Source: Pollutimonas sp035515055
Lineage (GTDB): Bacteria; Pseudomonadota; Gammaproteobacteria; Burkholderiales; Burkholderiaceae_B
Assembly (NCBI GenBank): GCA_035515055.1
Contig: DATJBV010000036.1
Location: 16,339 to 80,338 of the forward strand
Direction of reading: 5' to 3'
DNA length: 64,000 nucleotides
The notes below the pieces were generated by a model. That model saw only the letters and a program-made list of their open reading frames with translations. It ran no database searches and had not been told where the DNA came from. This document shows positions 50,103 to 59,070 of this stretch, piece after piece (position 1 is the stretch's first letter; each line of letters opens with the position of its first letter). The position numbers and the translations under genes were made by a program.

Positions 50103-52676
50103 TCAGGGCATCTCCGCGATGCGCATGGCAATGTGATCCAGCGCCGCCTCCACCTGGTCGACGAGCACCAGGCACAAGTCGCCCTCGCGCAACTCGCCCA
50201 GCGCGGTATCGATGGCAAGCATCTCACCGCGCACTTCGCGTATCGCTTTCGTGCGTTGCGCGTTTTCCAATCCTTGCCGCAACAGCGTGATGACTTCGCC
50301 ATCTTCACGACCACGCTGGCACATGTCCTGATACAGGATGACATCATCGAACGCATCACCCAGTATTTCTGTCTGGCGCCGGATGTCCACGTCGCGACGG
50401 TCGCCGGCGCCGCTAATGACGACATGGCGCCTGTTTGCGGGCATGGCGTCGATAGCCTCCACGAGCGCCTGGATGGCGTCCGGATTATGTCCATAATCCG
50501 CAATGAGGGTGGCGCCGCGATATGCGAACACGTTGAACCGGCCAGGTGCCGTCTGGGCGTCACTGACGAACGTCGCCAAGCCGTGCCGCATGACATCCTC
50601 ATCCAGCCCCAGTGCCCAACCGGCGGCAAGCGCGGCCATGGCGTTCTCGACCTGGAAGGCGATGGTGCCGTTGCGCGTGATGGGAATAGCATCGAGCTGA
50701 TAACGTTGCTCTGCCTGGCCCTTTGCAAGGACGATAGCTCCGTCTTCAACAAAGACGGCATGTCGGCCTTGCGCCCTATGCGTCGACAATACCGGATGGT
50801 TACCGTCGCGGGCGAAGAAAACCACCGAACCGGCGCAATTTTCCGCCATGGCGGCGACAAATGGGTCGGCCGCGTTCAGCACCGCAAGCCCTTCCGGGGC
50901 TACGTTCTCCACGATTACCCGCTTGACGATGGCCAGATCCTCGACCGTGCTGATATAGCTCAGCCCCAGATGATCGCCCATTCCCACATTGGTCACGACG
51001 GCCACATTGCACCGATCGAAGCCCAGCCCCTCCCGTAGTATGCCGCCGCGCGCCGTTTCGAAAACGGCAGCGTCGACATCGGGGTGCAGCAGTACATTGC
51101 GCGCACTGCGCGGCCCGCTGCAATCACCAGTGTCGATACGGTCCTTGCCTATATAGACGCCGTCGGAATTGGTCATGCCCACCCGCATGCCGGCGGCGGA
51201 TATCAGATGAGCCGTCAAGCGGACCGTGGTGGTCTTGCCGTTCGTTCCCGCAACGGCAACAACGGGAATACGGCCATTCTCTCCCGGCGCGAACATATCG
51301 TTGATGATAGCTTCGCCGACCTCGCGGCCCTTGCCGTACGAGGGACTCAGATGCATGCGCAGCCCCGGCGCCGCATTCACTTCAATAATGCATCCACCCT
51401 GCTTTTCCAGGGGTTCGTATACGTTGTCGCTGACCAGGTCGATACCGCAGATATCCAGCCCGACCATTTGCGCGGCCGCCACGGCGGTTGCCGCCAGCTC
51501 TGGGTGCACGTGATCTGTCACGTCGGTGGCCGTGCCGCCGGTGCTCAGATTGGCATTGTTTCGCAACGTCACGAGCACGCCGATGCCGGGGACCGATTCC
51601 GCTTTGTAACCCTGGATCGCCATGGTCGCCAGGGCAATATCATCGAGCCGGATCTTGGTCAACGCCGTGGCATGGCCCTCCCCGCGCTGCGGATCCGCAT
51701 TGATGGCTTCCACCAGTTGCGCAACCGTACGCTCGCCGTCGCCAATGATTTGCGGCGGATCACGCCTGGCGGCGGCAACCAGCTTGTCGCCGACGACCAA
51801 CAGGCGAAAGTCGTGCCCCGGCGTATAGCGTTCGACAATGACGTCGGAGCTATACGCGCGCGCGCCGGCATAGGCCGTGAGGACCTGATCGCGGCCTTGC
51901 ACGTTTACCGCCACGCCTTTTCCCTGGTTGCCGTCGCGAGGCTTGATGACGACGGGCGCACCTATTTCAACGGCCACTTGCCATGCTTCGTCGGCATTGC
52001 CGACGCAACGGCCATCAGGCACCGACACGCCTGCCGACGCCAATAAGCGCTTGGTCAATTCCTTGTCTTGCGCTATAGATTGCGCAATGGCGCTGCTGCG
52101 GTCCGTCTCGGCCGCCTGGATGCGGCGCTGCCTGCTGCCCCACCCGAACTGCACAAGGCTGCCTTCGGTCAGGCGGCGGTATGGAATGTCGCGCTTGACC
52201 GCGGCCTGCACGATCGCGCCCGTACTCGGCCCCAGCCGCACATCTTCGTTGAGCTCGGACAGTTGCCGCAACGCACCGGCCAAGTCGAAAGGCAAGTCGT
52301 GCATGGCGGACTGGCACAATTCCTGGGCAAGATCGAACGCCAGCCGGCCCACAGCTTCTTCGCTGTATTCGATGATGATCTGATACACGCCGACGTCGAT
52401 AGTCGGCGCGGTACGGCGGTACGTCAGCACGCAGCCCACTTTGGTCTGCAGGCACAACGCGGCGGCAGCCAACGCATGGGCCAGGGAATTGGGCAGCTCC
52501 TGGCCAGGCGGTTTAAGAATATCGATATCGGGGAAGCGGGCCCGCATCCGTGTCTCGAACGCGTCGATATCGCCGATCAGGCGTTCCGCTTCGGAGCAGG
52601 CCACAATGGCCTCGATAACCGTTTGACGGCACCATAGATTAGGGCCGCGCAGGGCCCTTACACGTGAAACTTCCAT
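50103..52676 (-). CDS. cphA: Cyanophycin synthetase, full-length copy
   Basis: CphA builds the Asp-Arg storage polymer by ATP-dependent addition of Asp and Arg. The 857-residue protein has all three parts: an N domain (1-165), an ATP-grasp domain (about 200-450, with PVVIKPRDGNQGKGVAVNV), and a Mur ligase-like domain (470-857) with P-loop AVAGTNGKTTTVRL at 476-485. FETARGGILREGLGFDRC (539-556), a terminal Mur_ligase_C part and GAGDRRD follow. In the N domain the HxxEH metal motif expected for primer formation reads N63-S-L-A66-H67 and is lost. It follows cphA' with a TGATG overlap. Confidence 0.93.
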   Translation of the reverse strand: MEVSRVRALRGPNLWCRQTVIEAIVACSEAERLIGDIDAFETRMRARFPDIDILKPPGQELPNSLAHALAAAALCLQTKVGCVLTYRRTAPTIDVGVYQIIIEYSEEAVGRLAFDLAQELCQSAMHDLPFDLAGALRQLSELNEDVRLGPSTGAIVQAAVKRDIPYRRLTEGSLVQFGWGSRQRRIQAAETDRSSAIAQSIAQDKELTKRLLASAGVSVPDGRCVGNADEAWQVAVEIGAPVVIKPRDGNQGKGVAVNVQGRDQVLTAYAGARAYSSDVIVERYTPGHDFRLLVVGDKLVAAARRDPPQIIGDGERTVAQLVEAINADPQRGEGHATALTKIRLDDIALATMAIQGYKAESVPGIGVLVTLRNNANLSTGGTATDVTDHVHPELAATAVAAAQMVGLDICGIDLVSDNVYEPLEKQGGCIIEVNAAPGLRMHLSPSYGKGREVGEAIINDMFAPGENGRIPVVAVAGTNGKTTTVRLTAHLISAAGMRVGMTNSDGVYIGKDRIDTGDCSGPRSARNVLLHPDVDAAVFETARGGILREGLGFDRCNVAVVTNVGMGDHLGLSYISTVEDLAIVKRVIVENVAPEGLAVLNAADPFVAAMAENCAGSVVFFARDGNHPVLSTHRAQGRHAVFVEDGAIVLAKGQAEQRYQLDAIPITRNGTIAFQVENAMAALAAGWALGLDEDVMRHGLATFVSDAQTAPGRFNVFAYRGATLIADYGHNPDAIQALVEAIDAMPANRRHVVISGAGDRRDVDIRRQTEILGDAFDDVILYQDMCQRGREDGEVITLLRQGLENAQRTKAIREVRGEMLAIDTALGELREGDLCLVLVDQVEAALDHIAMRIAEMP

Positions 52677-54898
52677 CAGGCGATCTTCCTTATTCCGGCC
52701 ACGGTCTCTTCCACGACGGCCAGCAACGGCTGTTCCGCTAAATCCAGACTGAATGCCTGTATGCCCACGCCGATAATTTCCGCGCGAATGCCCAACGCCC
52801 AGGCCGCCGCCACCGCCGCCAGGATAGTGTGAGCTGAAACTGTGGAATCGGCCGCCGAAGACTGCGTCATGCATCCCAGCCCGGCCAGCACTTCCTGCTG
52901 GGCGCCTGAGGCCAGGATTATCTGGCCTTTCCGGGCAAACACAGCGCGTCCGCCACTGGCAAGATGATCGGCCATCGCAGGCGCGTTCGCATCGGAGCCG
53001 AAGAAAATCACCTCGCCATCGCATAATGGCGCCATCGCCGCGACGGCCTCGTCGTCGGCGTTCAGAATAGCCACGCCGTCGGGAAGAACAACGTCCACCT
53101 GCGTGCGCAGGACACGCGCAATGTGGTCGGCCTCGTCTATATAAAATTCGGGCAGGATGCCGGCGGGATCGAGATCGGTCACGATGCCGACGCTGCACCG
53201 GTCATAGGACAGACCTTCACTCAGGATGCTGTGCGCGCCGTTCTCGATGACCGCCGCGGTGACCGCGCGGTTCAGCAGTACACGGCGTCCGGCAGTCCAG
53301 TTCGCGGCATCGGCCTTCTGCACATGCCGCCGGCCGAAGAAGAGTCCGTGGCTGCACGCCAGGCCGGTATAGTCGCCGCGCAATTGCAGCAAATGGTTTA
53401 CCAGCCGAGCCACGGCTGTCTTGCCTGAGCTTCCCGTGATGCCAACGATGGGGATATGGCCCGTGTCGCCCTGCGGGAATAAATGGTCCACAATGGCTTG
53501 CCCCACTGGGCGGGGCTCGCCCGCCGCCGGCTTCAAGTGCATAAGCAAACCCGGCCCCGCGTTGACTTCGACAATGGCGCCGCGCTGCTCATCGAGCGGT
53601 CGCGAGATGTCCTGGGCCACAAGATCGACCCCCGCAATGTCCAGCCCCACGATCCGGGCGGCAAGAGCCACCTTGGCGGCAATGCTCGGATGAACCTTGT
53701 CGGTGACATCGATGGAGACGTTGCCATTACGCTGAATGAGTACAGGAACTCCGGAAGCCGGCACCGAATCGGCTGTCATGCCGCAGCGCGCCAACTCGAG
53801 CCTGGCTGCCGCGTCCAGCCGAATAAGATTAAGCGGATGATCCTCATCGCGCCCGCGCCGCGGGTCTGAATTGAGCTGCAGGTCGATCAAGGCGTCGACC
53901 GTATGGACGCCGTCGCCGACGATCGTTGCCGCATCGCCCCGCGCCGCCGCCACCATGCGGTCGCCCACCACAAGCAAACGATGCTCATCGCCCTGGATGA
54001 AACGTTCCACCACCACGCCGCTGCCCTCATCGACGGCAACGGCATAAGCCGTCTCGATTTCGGCTTGCGACATCAGGTTGGTGAACACGCCGCGCCCATG
54101 ATTGCCGTCGCACGGCTTGACGACGACCGGCAGGCCGATATCGAGGGCCGCTTGCCACGCATGTTCCGCACTATCGACCAGCTGGCCCTCGGGCACGGGA
54201 ACGCCGCAAGCCTGCAACAGTCTTTTGGTCAGATCCTTGTTGCTGGAAATACTTTCGGCGATGGCCGCCGTGCGGTCCGTCTCCGCGGTCCAGATGCGGC
54301 GCTGGCGCGCACCGTAGCCCAGCTGCACCAGGTTATTGTCGTCGTCCAGGCGTATGGTCGGTATATCGGCGTCGTCGGCCGCATCGACGATGCACGCCGT
54401 ACTGGGGCCCAAACGCAAGTCTTCCGTGAGTTCCCGCAGTTCGTCGACCGCGCCTTGCACGTCATACGGCCGATCTTCGATGGCAGCCATGACCAGGTCG
54501 CGCGCGGCATAAAGCGCGGCACGGGTGATGGGCTCATGCCAGGCGCGCACAATGACTTTGTAGACACCGCGCACAGAGGTTTCACGAGCCCGGCCAAGGC
54601 CGCCAGGCATGCCGGCCAGGTTTTGAAGCTCAAGCGTGACGTGTTCGAGGATATGGGCGGGCCAGGTACCCTGCTCGAGGCGCTGCAGGAAGCCTCCCCG
54701 CTCGCCCACGCTGCATCGATGCTCGATCAGCGAAGGCAGCCAGGAACTCAGGCGCTGATAAAAGCCCGGTATTTTGTTGGAGGGAAATTCTTCCAGCTCG
54801 CCGATGTCGACCCACGCCTCTATGACCGGCCGATAAGCCCAGATATTCGGCCCGCGCAAAGACATCATCTTGATGAATTCTATGGATTTGGTTTGCAT
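52676..54898 (-). CDS. cphA': Cyanophycin synthetase-like protein CphA', shortened and altered in the Mur domain
   Basis: The 740-residue paralogue stands directly upstream of cphA. Its N domain keeps HxxEH as H82-I-L-E85-H86 (AHILEHVTLELQ), and the ATP-grasp domain is intact (LPVVVKPCDGNHGRGVFTNL at 256-275). The Mur-like half has a P-loop TGSSGKTAVARL (488-499), but the ARGG segment is replaced by IENGAHSILSEGLSYDRC (551-568) and the TNxGxGDHLG segment by TDLDPAGILPEF. The chain ends where the Mur_ligase_C domain would begin. Only the steps carried out by the first two domains look possible. The ATG at 54898 is where homology starts; the frame is open for 63 codons before it. Confidence 0.88.
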   Translation of the reverse strand: MQTKSIEFIKMMSLRGPNIWAYRPVIEAWVDIGELEEFPSNKIPGFYQRLSSWLPSLIEHRCSVGERGGFLQRLEQGTWPAHILEHVTLELQNLAGMPGGLGRARETSVRGVYKVIVRAWHEPITRAALYAARDLVMAAIEDRPYDVQGAVDELRELTEDLRLGPSTACIVDAADDADIPTIRLDDDNNLVQLGYGARQRRIWTAETDRTAAIAESISSNKDLTKRLLQACGVPVPEGQLVDSAEHAWQAALDIGLPVVVKPCDGNHGRGVFTNLMSQAEIETAYAVAVDEGSGVVVERFIQGDEHRLLVVGDRMVAAARGDAATIVGDGVHTVDALIDLQLNSDPRRGRDEDHPLNLIRLDAAARLELARCGMTADSVPASGVPVLIQRNGNVSIDVTDKVHPSIAAKVALAARIVGLDIAGVDLVAQDISRPLDEQRGAIVEVNAGPGLLMHLKPAAGEPRPVGQAIVDHLFPQGDTGHIPIVGITGSSGKTAVARLVNHLLQLRGDYTGLACSHGLFFGRRHVQKADAANWTAGRRVLLNRAVTAAVIENGAHSILSEGLSYDRCSVGIVTDLDPAGILPEFYIDEADHIARVLRTQVDVVLPDGVAILNADDEAVAAMAPLCDGEVIFFGSDANAPAMADHLASGGRAVFARKGQIILASGAQQEVLAGLGCMTQSSAADSTVSAHTILAAVAAAWALGIRAEIIGVGIQAFSLDLAEQPLLAVVEETVAGIRKIA

Positions 54899-55130
54899 CG
54901 TAGTTTGGAAAGCGTGGGAGGTCCGCAGAACACGGTTCAGGAGTGAAATGTATTTAACGGCAAAACGCTGGCAATAGGTTTGCCGGCTGATTGCAAAGAG
55001 AAGAAAATACAGCCACAAGACGTAAAAAAACCACACTTGAATCCGGAAGTTCACCGTACCTGATTCTTCAACGTGACAATAGCGCACTCAACTCTTTACG
55101 CAGCTTTGCCGGCAACACGCGACGCACACG
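54899..55130. promoter_or_regulatory. Divergent promoter region of the cyanophycin locus
   Basis: This 232-bp gap separates cphA' (leftward) and the ABC transporter gene (rightward) and must hold both promoters. TTTGCCGGC occurs twice in direct orientation (54979-54987 and 55105-55113). The second copy sits within a perfect palindrome TTGCCGGCAA (55106-55115), 15 bp before the transporter ATG. GGCAAA/TTTGCC form an inverted pair at 54959-54984. These could be operator sites; no known consensus fits, and no -10/-35 pair stands out. Confidence 0.35.
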
Positions 55131-57389
55131 ATGAAAGCAATATCAATCAACACTGGAAACGTCTTCGACGACATTCCGGAAATTTGGCGCGCAGCGCTGG
55201 CGGCGCAACTCGAAAATGGCGAAACCGTATCGTGCCGATTGCCGCTGGACCTGGATCCGGCACTGCGATTTGTAACAGGACTGCTGGTACTCACGAACCG
55301 CCGGATCCTGGCGGTCTCAAAGGACAACGCGGAATGGCAATCCTGGCCCTACCGGCCAGGCCTGCGTCTGCATCACCACGATCATGCCGGTGTCGGCACA
55401 CTTGAACTGCACGACAGTATGCGTCTCCTTGCGCGTTGGCGCTATACCGTTGCGCATCATGCCGACGCCATGCATATGGCCGCCGGCTTCGAACGGCAGC
55501 GTGACCTTGCTCTGGGCTTGACGGTGGCGCCGGCCCGCGAGGCCGAGTCGCGGCCCGACGCCGCCTCGCAAACGCCTTCAGCCACCTCGACTTGGGCGCT
55601 GCTTCGGCTATGGCGGTTCGCGCTGCCTTACCGTGGGCTATTGCTGCTGGGCTTTTTATTGACGCTGGCATCGACGGCGGCCGCCTTGGTGGCTCCCTAC
55701 CTCACCATGCCGTTGATGGACAAGATACTGATTCCGTTCCAGAACGGGGTGCCGATAGACTGGACCCTGGTACAACTGTATCTTGGCGCCCTACTGGCTT
55801 CGTCCCTGCTCGCGTGGGTTCTTGGATGGGCGCGGACCTACATTCTGGCCTGGGTAAGCGAGCGTATCGGCGCCGACTTGCGCACGGCGACCTACGAACA
55901 TCTGCAAAAACTCTCGCTGCAATATTACGGCGGAAAGCGCACCGGCGACCTGATCTCGCGCATTGGCTCGGAATCGGATCGGATCTGCGTATTCCTGTCG
56001 TTGCATCTATTGGATTTCGCGACCGACGTCCTGATGATAGTGATGACGGCGGCCATACTCATATCCATCAATCCATGGCTTGCCATCGTCACCCTGGTGC
56101 CGCTTCCGTTCATTGCATGGCTTATCCATTTGGTGCGCGACCGGCTGCGCCGGGGCTTCGAGAAAGTCGACCGCGTCTGGTCCGAGATCACGAACGTGCT
56201 GGCCGACACCATCCCCGGCATTCGCGTCGTCAAGGCATTTGCGCAGGAACGGCGCGAAGTGGCCCGTTTTCGCGAGGCCAACAATCGAAACCTCCAGGTC
56301 AACGATCGCGTCAATCGGGTCTGGTCGCTGTTCTCGCCCACGGTAACGCTATTGACCGAGATAGGCCTGCTCGTGGTCTGGGCTTTCGGTATCAGCCTGG
56401 TCGCGCGCGAAGAAATTACGGTAGGGGTATTGACGGCCTTCCTGGCGTATATCGGCCGGTTCTACCTGCGTCTTGACTCCATGAGTCGCATTGTGTCGTT
56501 CACACAAAAAGCCGCCGCCGGGGCAAAGCGCATTTTCGACATTCTGGATCATGTATCCAGCGTTCCCGAACCCGCACATCCCGTTCATGTCGATAACGTA
56601 AAAGGCCGCATCGAACTACGCAATATTGGTTTCCGTTACGGCAACCGATCCGTGATACGCGGCCTGGACCTCGATATCGCGCCCGGTGAAATGATAGGAC
56701 TCGTGGGCCACAGCGGGTCGGGCAAGAGCACCCTGGTCAACCTGATTTGCCGCTTTTACGACGTATCGAGCGGCGCGATCCGCCTGGACGGTACCGACAT
56801 CCGCGCCATTCCCGTCTCTGAGTATCGCCGCCATATCGGACTGGTCCTGCAAGAGCCGTTCTTGTTCTTCGGCACGATCGCCGACAACATCGCCTACGGC
56901 AAGCCCGCGGCCACTCGCCAGGAGATCGTCGCGGCGGCCCGCGCGGCAAATGCCCATGAATTCATCCTACGTCTGCCCCACGGCTACGACTCTTTGGTGG
57001 GCGAGCGCGGCCAGGCCTTGTCGGGCGGCGAACGCCAGCGCATATCGATTGCGCGCGCCTTGCTGATCGACCCGCCCATCCTCATACTGGATGAAGCGAC
57101 ATCGTCCGTCGATACGGCAACCGAAAAAGAGATCCAGAAGGCACTGGACAACCTGGTGCGAGGACGCACCACCATATCCATCGCGCACCGCCTAAGCACC
57201 CTGCGCCAGGCCGACCGGCTTGTCGTACTCGATCACGGCGAAATCGTGGAAGTGGGCAAGCATGACGACCTCATGGCAAGACATGGCTATTATTTCCGCC
57301 TTCATCAGGCCCAGGCGGCGCAGGCCGATGCCGACGCCGACGCCAGCCCTCCCGAGTGGGACACCGATACAGACGCAGGCATCGCTTAA
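55131..57389 (+). CDS. Cyanophycin-associated ABC exporter with N-terminal PH-like domain
   Basis: The 752-residue protein is a full half-transporter of the ABCB/MsbA exporter type. Residues about 1-130 form a soluble domain with LLVLTNRRILAVSKDN, a pattern seen in bacterial PH-like domains. Six membrane helices follow at about 165-460, then a nucleotide-binding domain with Walker A LVGHSGSGKSTLVNL, signature ALSGGERQRISIARAL, Walker B ILILDEATSSVD and the H-loop IAHRLSTL. It probably works as a homodimer. It is divergent from cphA'/cphA and coupled by TAATG to a DUF1854 gene. The substrate is unknown; the link to cyanophycin is by conserved neighbourhood. Confidence 0.87.
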   Translation: MKAISINTGNVFDDIPEIWRAALAAQLENGETVSCRLPLDLDPALRFVTGLLVLTNRRILAVSKDNAEWQSWPYRPGLRLHHHDHAGVGTLELHDSMRLLARWRYTVAHHADAMHMAAGFERQRDLALGLTVAPAREAESRPDAASQTPSATSTWALLRLWRFALPYRGLLLLGFLLTLASTAAALVAPYLTMPLMDKILIPFQNGVPIDWTLVQLYLGALLASSLLAWVLGWARTYILAWVSERIGADLRTATYEHLQKLSLQYYGGKRTGDLISRIGSESDRICVFLSLHLLDFATDVLMIVMTAAILISINPWLAIVTLVPLPFIAWLIHLVRDRLRRGFEKVDRVWSEITNVLADTIPGIRVVKAFAQERREVARFREANNRNLQVNDRVNRVWSLFSPTVTLLTEIGLLVVWAFGISLVAREEITVGVLTAFLAYIGRFYLRLDSMSRIVSFTQKAAAGAKRIFDILDHVSSVPEPAHPVHVDNVKGRIELRNIGFRYGNRSVIRGLDLDIAPGEMIGLVGHSGSGKSTLVNLICRFYDVSSGAIRLDGTDIRAIPVSEYRRHIGLVLQEPFLFFGTIADNIAYGKPAATRQEIVAAARAANAHEFILRLPHGYDSLVGERGQALSGGERQRISIARALLIDPPILILDEATSSVDTATEKEIQKALDNLVRGRTTISIAHRLSTLRQADRLVVLDHGEIVEVGKHDDLMARHGYYFRLHQAQAAQADADADASPPEWDTDTDAGIA

Positions 57390-57847
57390 TGAACTTTTCC
57401 TTGCACCGCGACCCCTTCGGTCGCCTGACGCTGCAACTTGGCGAGGCTGTCCACACAGCCGTCATACCTGTACGCAGCTTTCCCGTTTCCGCCCCGCAAG
57501 AAGGCATCTCGCTAGTGGACGCTACCGGCACCGAACTGCATTGGATAGCATCCATGCTCGAGCTTCCGGCGGATACGCGCATCCTGCTGGAGCAGGAACT
57601 GGCCAGCCGCGAGTTCATGCCCGAGATCAGCCGGATCAGGCAAGTGTCGAGCTTCGCGACGCCCAGCCGCTGGCAAGTGGAAACCGATAAGGGCGACACT
57701 GAATTGCTGTTGAAGGCGGAAGAAGACATACGCCGCCTCTCGGCCACGCGCCTGCTGATCGCCGACGCCTACGGCGTGCAATACCTGATTCGCGACGTGC
57801 CCGCCCTGGATAGAGCCAGCCGTCGTCTATTGGATCATTTCCTGTAG
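57389..57847 (+). CDS. DUF1854 family protein (cyanophycin-associated)
   Basis: The 152-residue soluble protein begins MNFSLHRDPFGRLTLQLGEA and contains VDATGTELHWIASMLELPAD and EEDIRRLSATRLLIADAYGV. This is the DUF1854 pattern, in which PFGRL and the D-x-G-x-x-Y-L-I-R-D end (GVQYLIRDVPALDRASRRLL) are conserved. It starts within the stop codon of the ABC exporter gene, so the two are made together and probably act together. No catalytic motif is visible. Members are found beside cyanophycin genes in other betaproteobacteria. Confidence 0.87.
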   Translation: MNFSLHRDPFGRLTLQLGEAVHTAVIPVRSFPVSAPQEGISLVDATGTELHWIASMLELPADTRILLEQELASREFMPEISRIRQVSSFATPSRWQVETDKGDTELLLKAEEDIRRLSATRLLIADAYGVQYLIRDVPALDRASRRLLDHFL

Positions 57848-57865
57848 CGGGCACGGTACGCCCCG

Positions 57866-59056
57866 CTAGAGCCGCTCGATGATCGTTGCGGTGGCCATAC
57901 CGTGGCCGATGCACATGACTTGCAGGCCGAACTGTCCGTCGACATGCTCCAGGCCGGCAAGCATCTTCGCCATCAGGGCGGCGCCCGTGCAACCTAACGG
58001 GTGGCCGTGGGCGATCGCGCCGCCCCACGGGTTGAGCTTGGACATATCGGGATCGAACTCGCGCGCAAAACAAAGGGCAACGCTGGCGAATGCCTCGTTG
58101 ACCTCGATCCAATCCAGGTCGCCAATAGACAGGCCGGCCGTGGCCAGCGCACGATGCGCCGCAGGCAGGACGCCGGTCAATTGCATGACCGGATCTGAGC
58201 CAACCACGACCCGCGCGCGGAAACGCGCTTTTGGCGTCAGGCCAAGCCCGCTGGCGGCACGCCGGCTGCCCACCAGCACCGCCGCCGCGCCATCGCTTAT
58301 CTGACTGGCATTGGCAGCGGTGACCACACCTGCTTCAGGGGACCGAAATACGGGGGCCATGGACGACATCCTGGCGGCATCGATCACCGCGCGTATGCCC
58401 TCGTCATCGGCCAGGCGTATGCCATTGCCGTCCTTGTCCACCCCAGCCACCGGCAGGATTTCGCGATGCACGCCAGCCACGCGCGCCGCGTGTGCGCGGC
58501 TATGGCTTTCCATTGCGTAGGCATCGAGCTCGGCGCGTCCCAGTTTCCATTTATCGGCGACGAGCTCGGCGCTTTCCACCTGATGCGGAATCGGGTAGCG
58601 CGCGTAAATATCGGGATGCAGTCCATCGAACCCGGTGAAATCGCTCTTGCCCAGGGTGAGATCAAGAAACATCGGCACGCGGCTCATGTTTTCGACGCCG
58701 CAGCCTATGGCGAAATCCAGGTCGCCGGCGGCAATAGCCTGTGCAGCGGCGTGCACCGCATATTGGCTGGATCCACACATCCGGTTCAGCGACACGCCCG
58801 GCACTTCGGGCGGCAAACCCGCCAGCAGCAGCGCCTGGCGGCCAATATTCGCCCCTTGCTCGCCGGCCTGGCTGACGCACCCGGTAATCACATCCCCTAC
58901 CCTGTCAGCCGGCAGGCCGCTACGCTCAAGCACGGCGTGCAGCACACTCGCCAGCAAGACATCCGGGCGGGTTTCCCGCAGCGCGCCATTGCGCCGGCCA
59001 AACGGCGTGCGCACGCCGCCAAGAATCACAGGTTCCAATGGTGAAGACGAGTGCAT
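57866..59056 (-). CDS. Acetyl-CoA acyltransferase (thiolase II family)
   Basis: The 396-residue thiolase has the nucleophile Cys94 in LNRMCGSSQYAVHAAAQAIA, the NEAF segment in WIEVNEAFASVALCFAREF, the His in AIAHGHPLGCTGAALMAKML, and the second Cys in VMCIGHGMATATIIE (GHG where many have GGG). It cleaves or joins a 3-ketoacyl-CoA with acetyl-CoA. It is 14 nt downstream of the acyl-CoA dehydrogenase gene, so the pair fits a beta-oxidation-like route; the acyl group is not known. Confidence 0.9.
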   Translation of the reverse strand: MHSSSPLEPVILGGVRTPFGRRNGALRETRPDVLLASVLHAVLERSGLPADRVGDVITGCVSQAGEQGANIGRQALLLAGLPPEVPGVSLNRMCGSSQYAVHAAAQAIAAGDLDFAIGCGVENMSRVPMFLDLTLGKSDFTGFDGLHPDIYARYPIPHQVESAELVADKWKLGRAELDAYAMESHSRAHAARVAGVHREILPVAGVDKDGNGIRLADDEGIRAVIDAARMSSMAPVFRSPEAGVVTAANASQISDGAAAVLVGSRRAASGLGLTPKARFRARVVVGSDPVMQLTGVLPAAHRALATAGLSIGDLDWIEVNEAFASVALCFAREFDPDMSKLNPWGGAIAHGHPLGCTGAALMAKMLAGLEHVDGQFGLQVMCIGHGMATATIIERL

Positions 59057-59070
59057 GAAATTCTCCTGAG

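Noticed and set aside
52677..53198. Upstream extension of the 857-aa CphA frame to 1031 codons
   Set aside because: It overlaps cphA' in another frame and lacks any domain; the ATG in the TGATG overlap gives the family start.
53903..54946. 347-codon + strand frame opposite cphA' (and similar long ones opposite cphA, adhC and clsB)
   Set aside because: Antisense shadows produced by codon bias; the sense genes show clear domains.
54899..55087. 63-codon N-terminal extension of cphA' with hydrophobic stretches resembling membrane helices
   Set aside because: Homology starts at the ATG at 54898, the extension covers AT-rich promoter sequence, and cyanophycin synthetases are cytoplasmic.
58777..58800. 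Frameshift suspected in the thiolase because of an unusual CIGHGM end motif
   Set aside because: The frame is intact to a normal length and the motif varies among thiolases (GGG, GLG, GHG).
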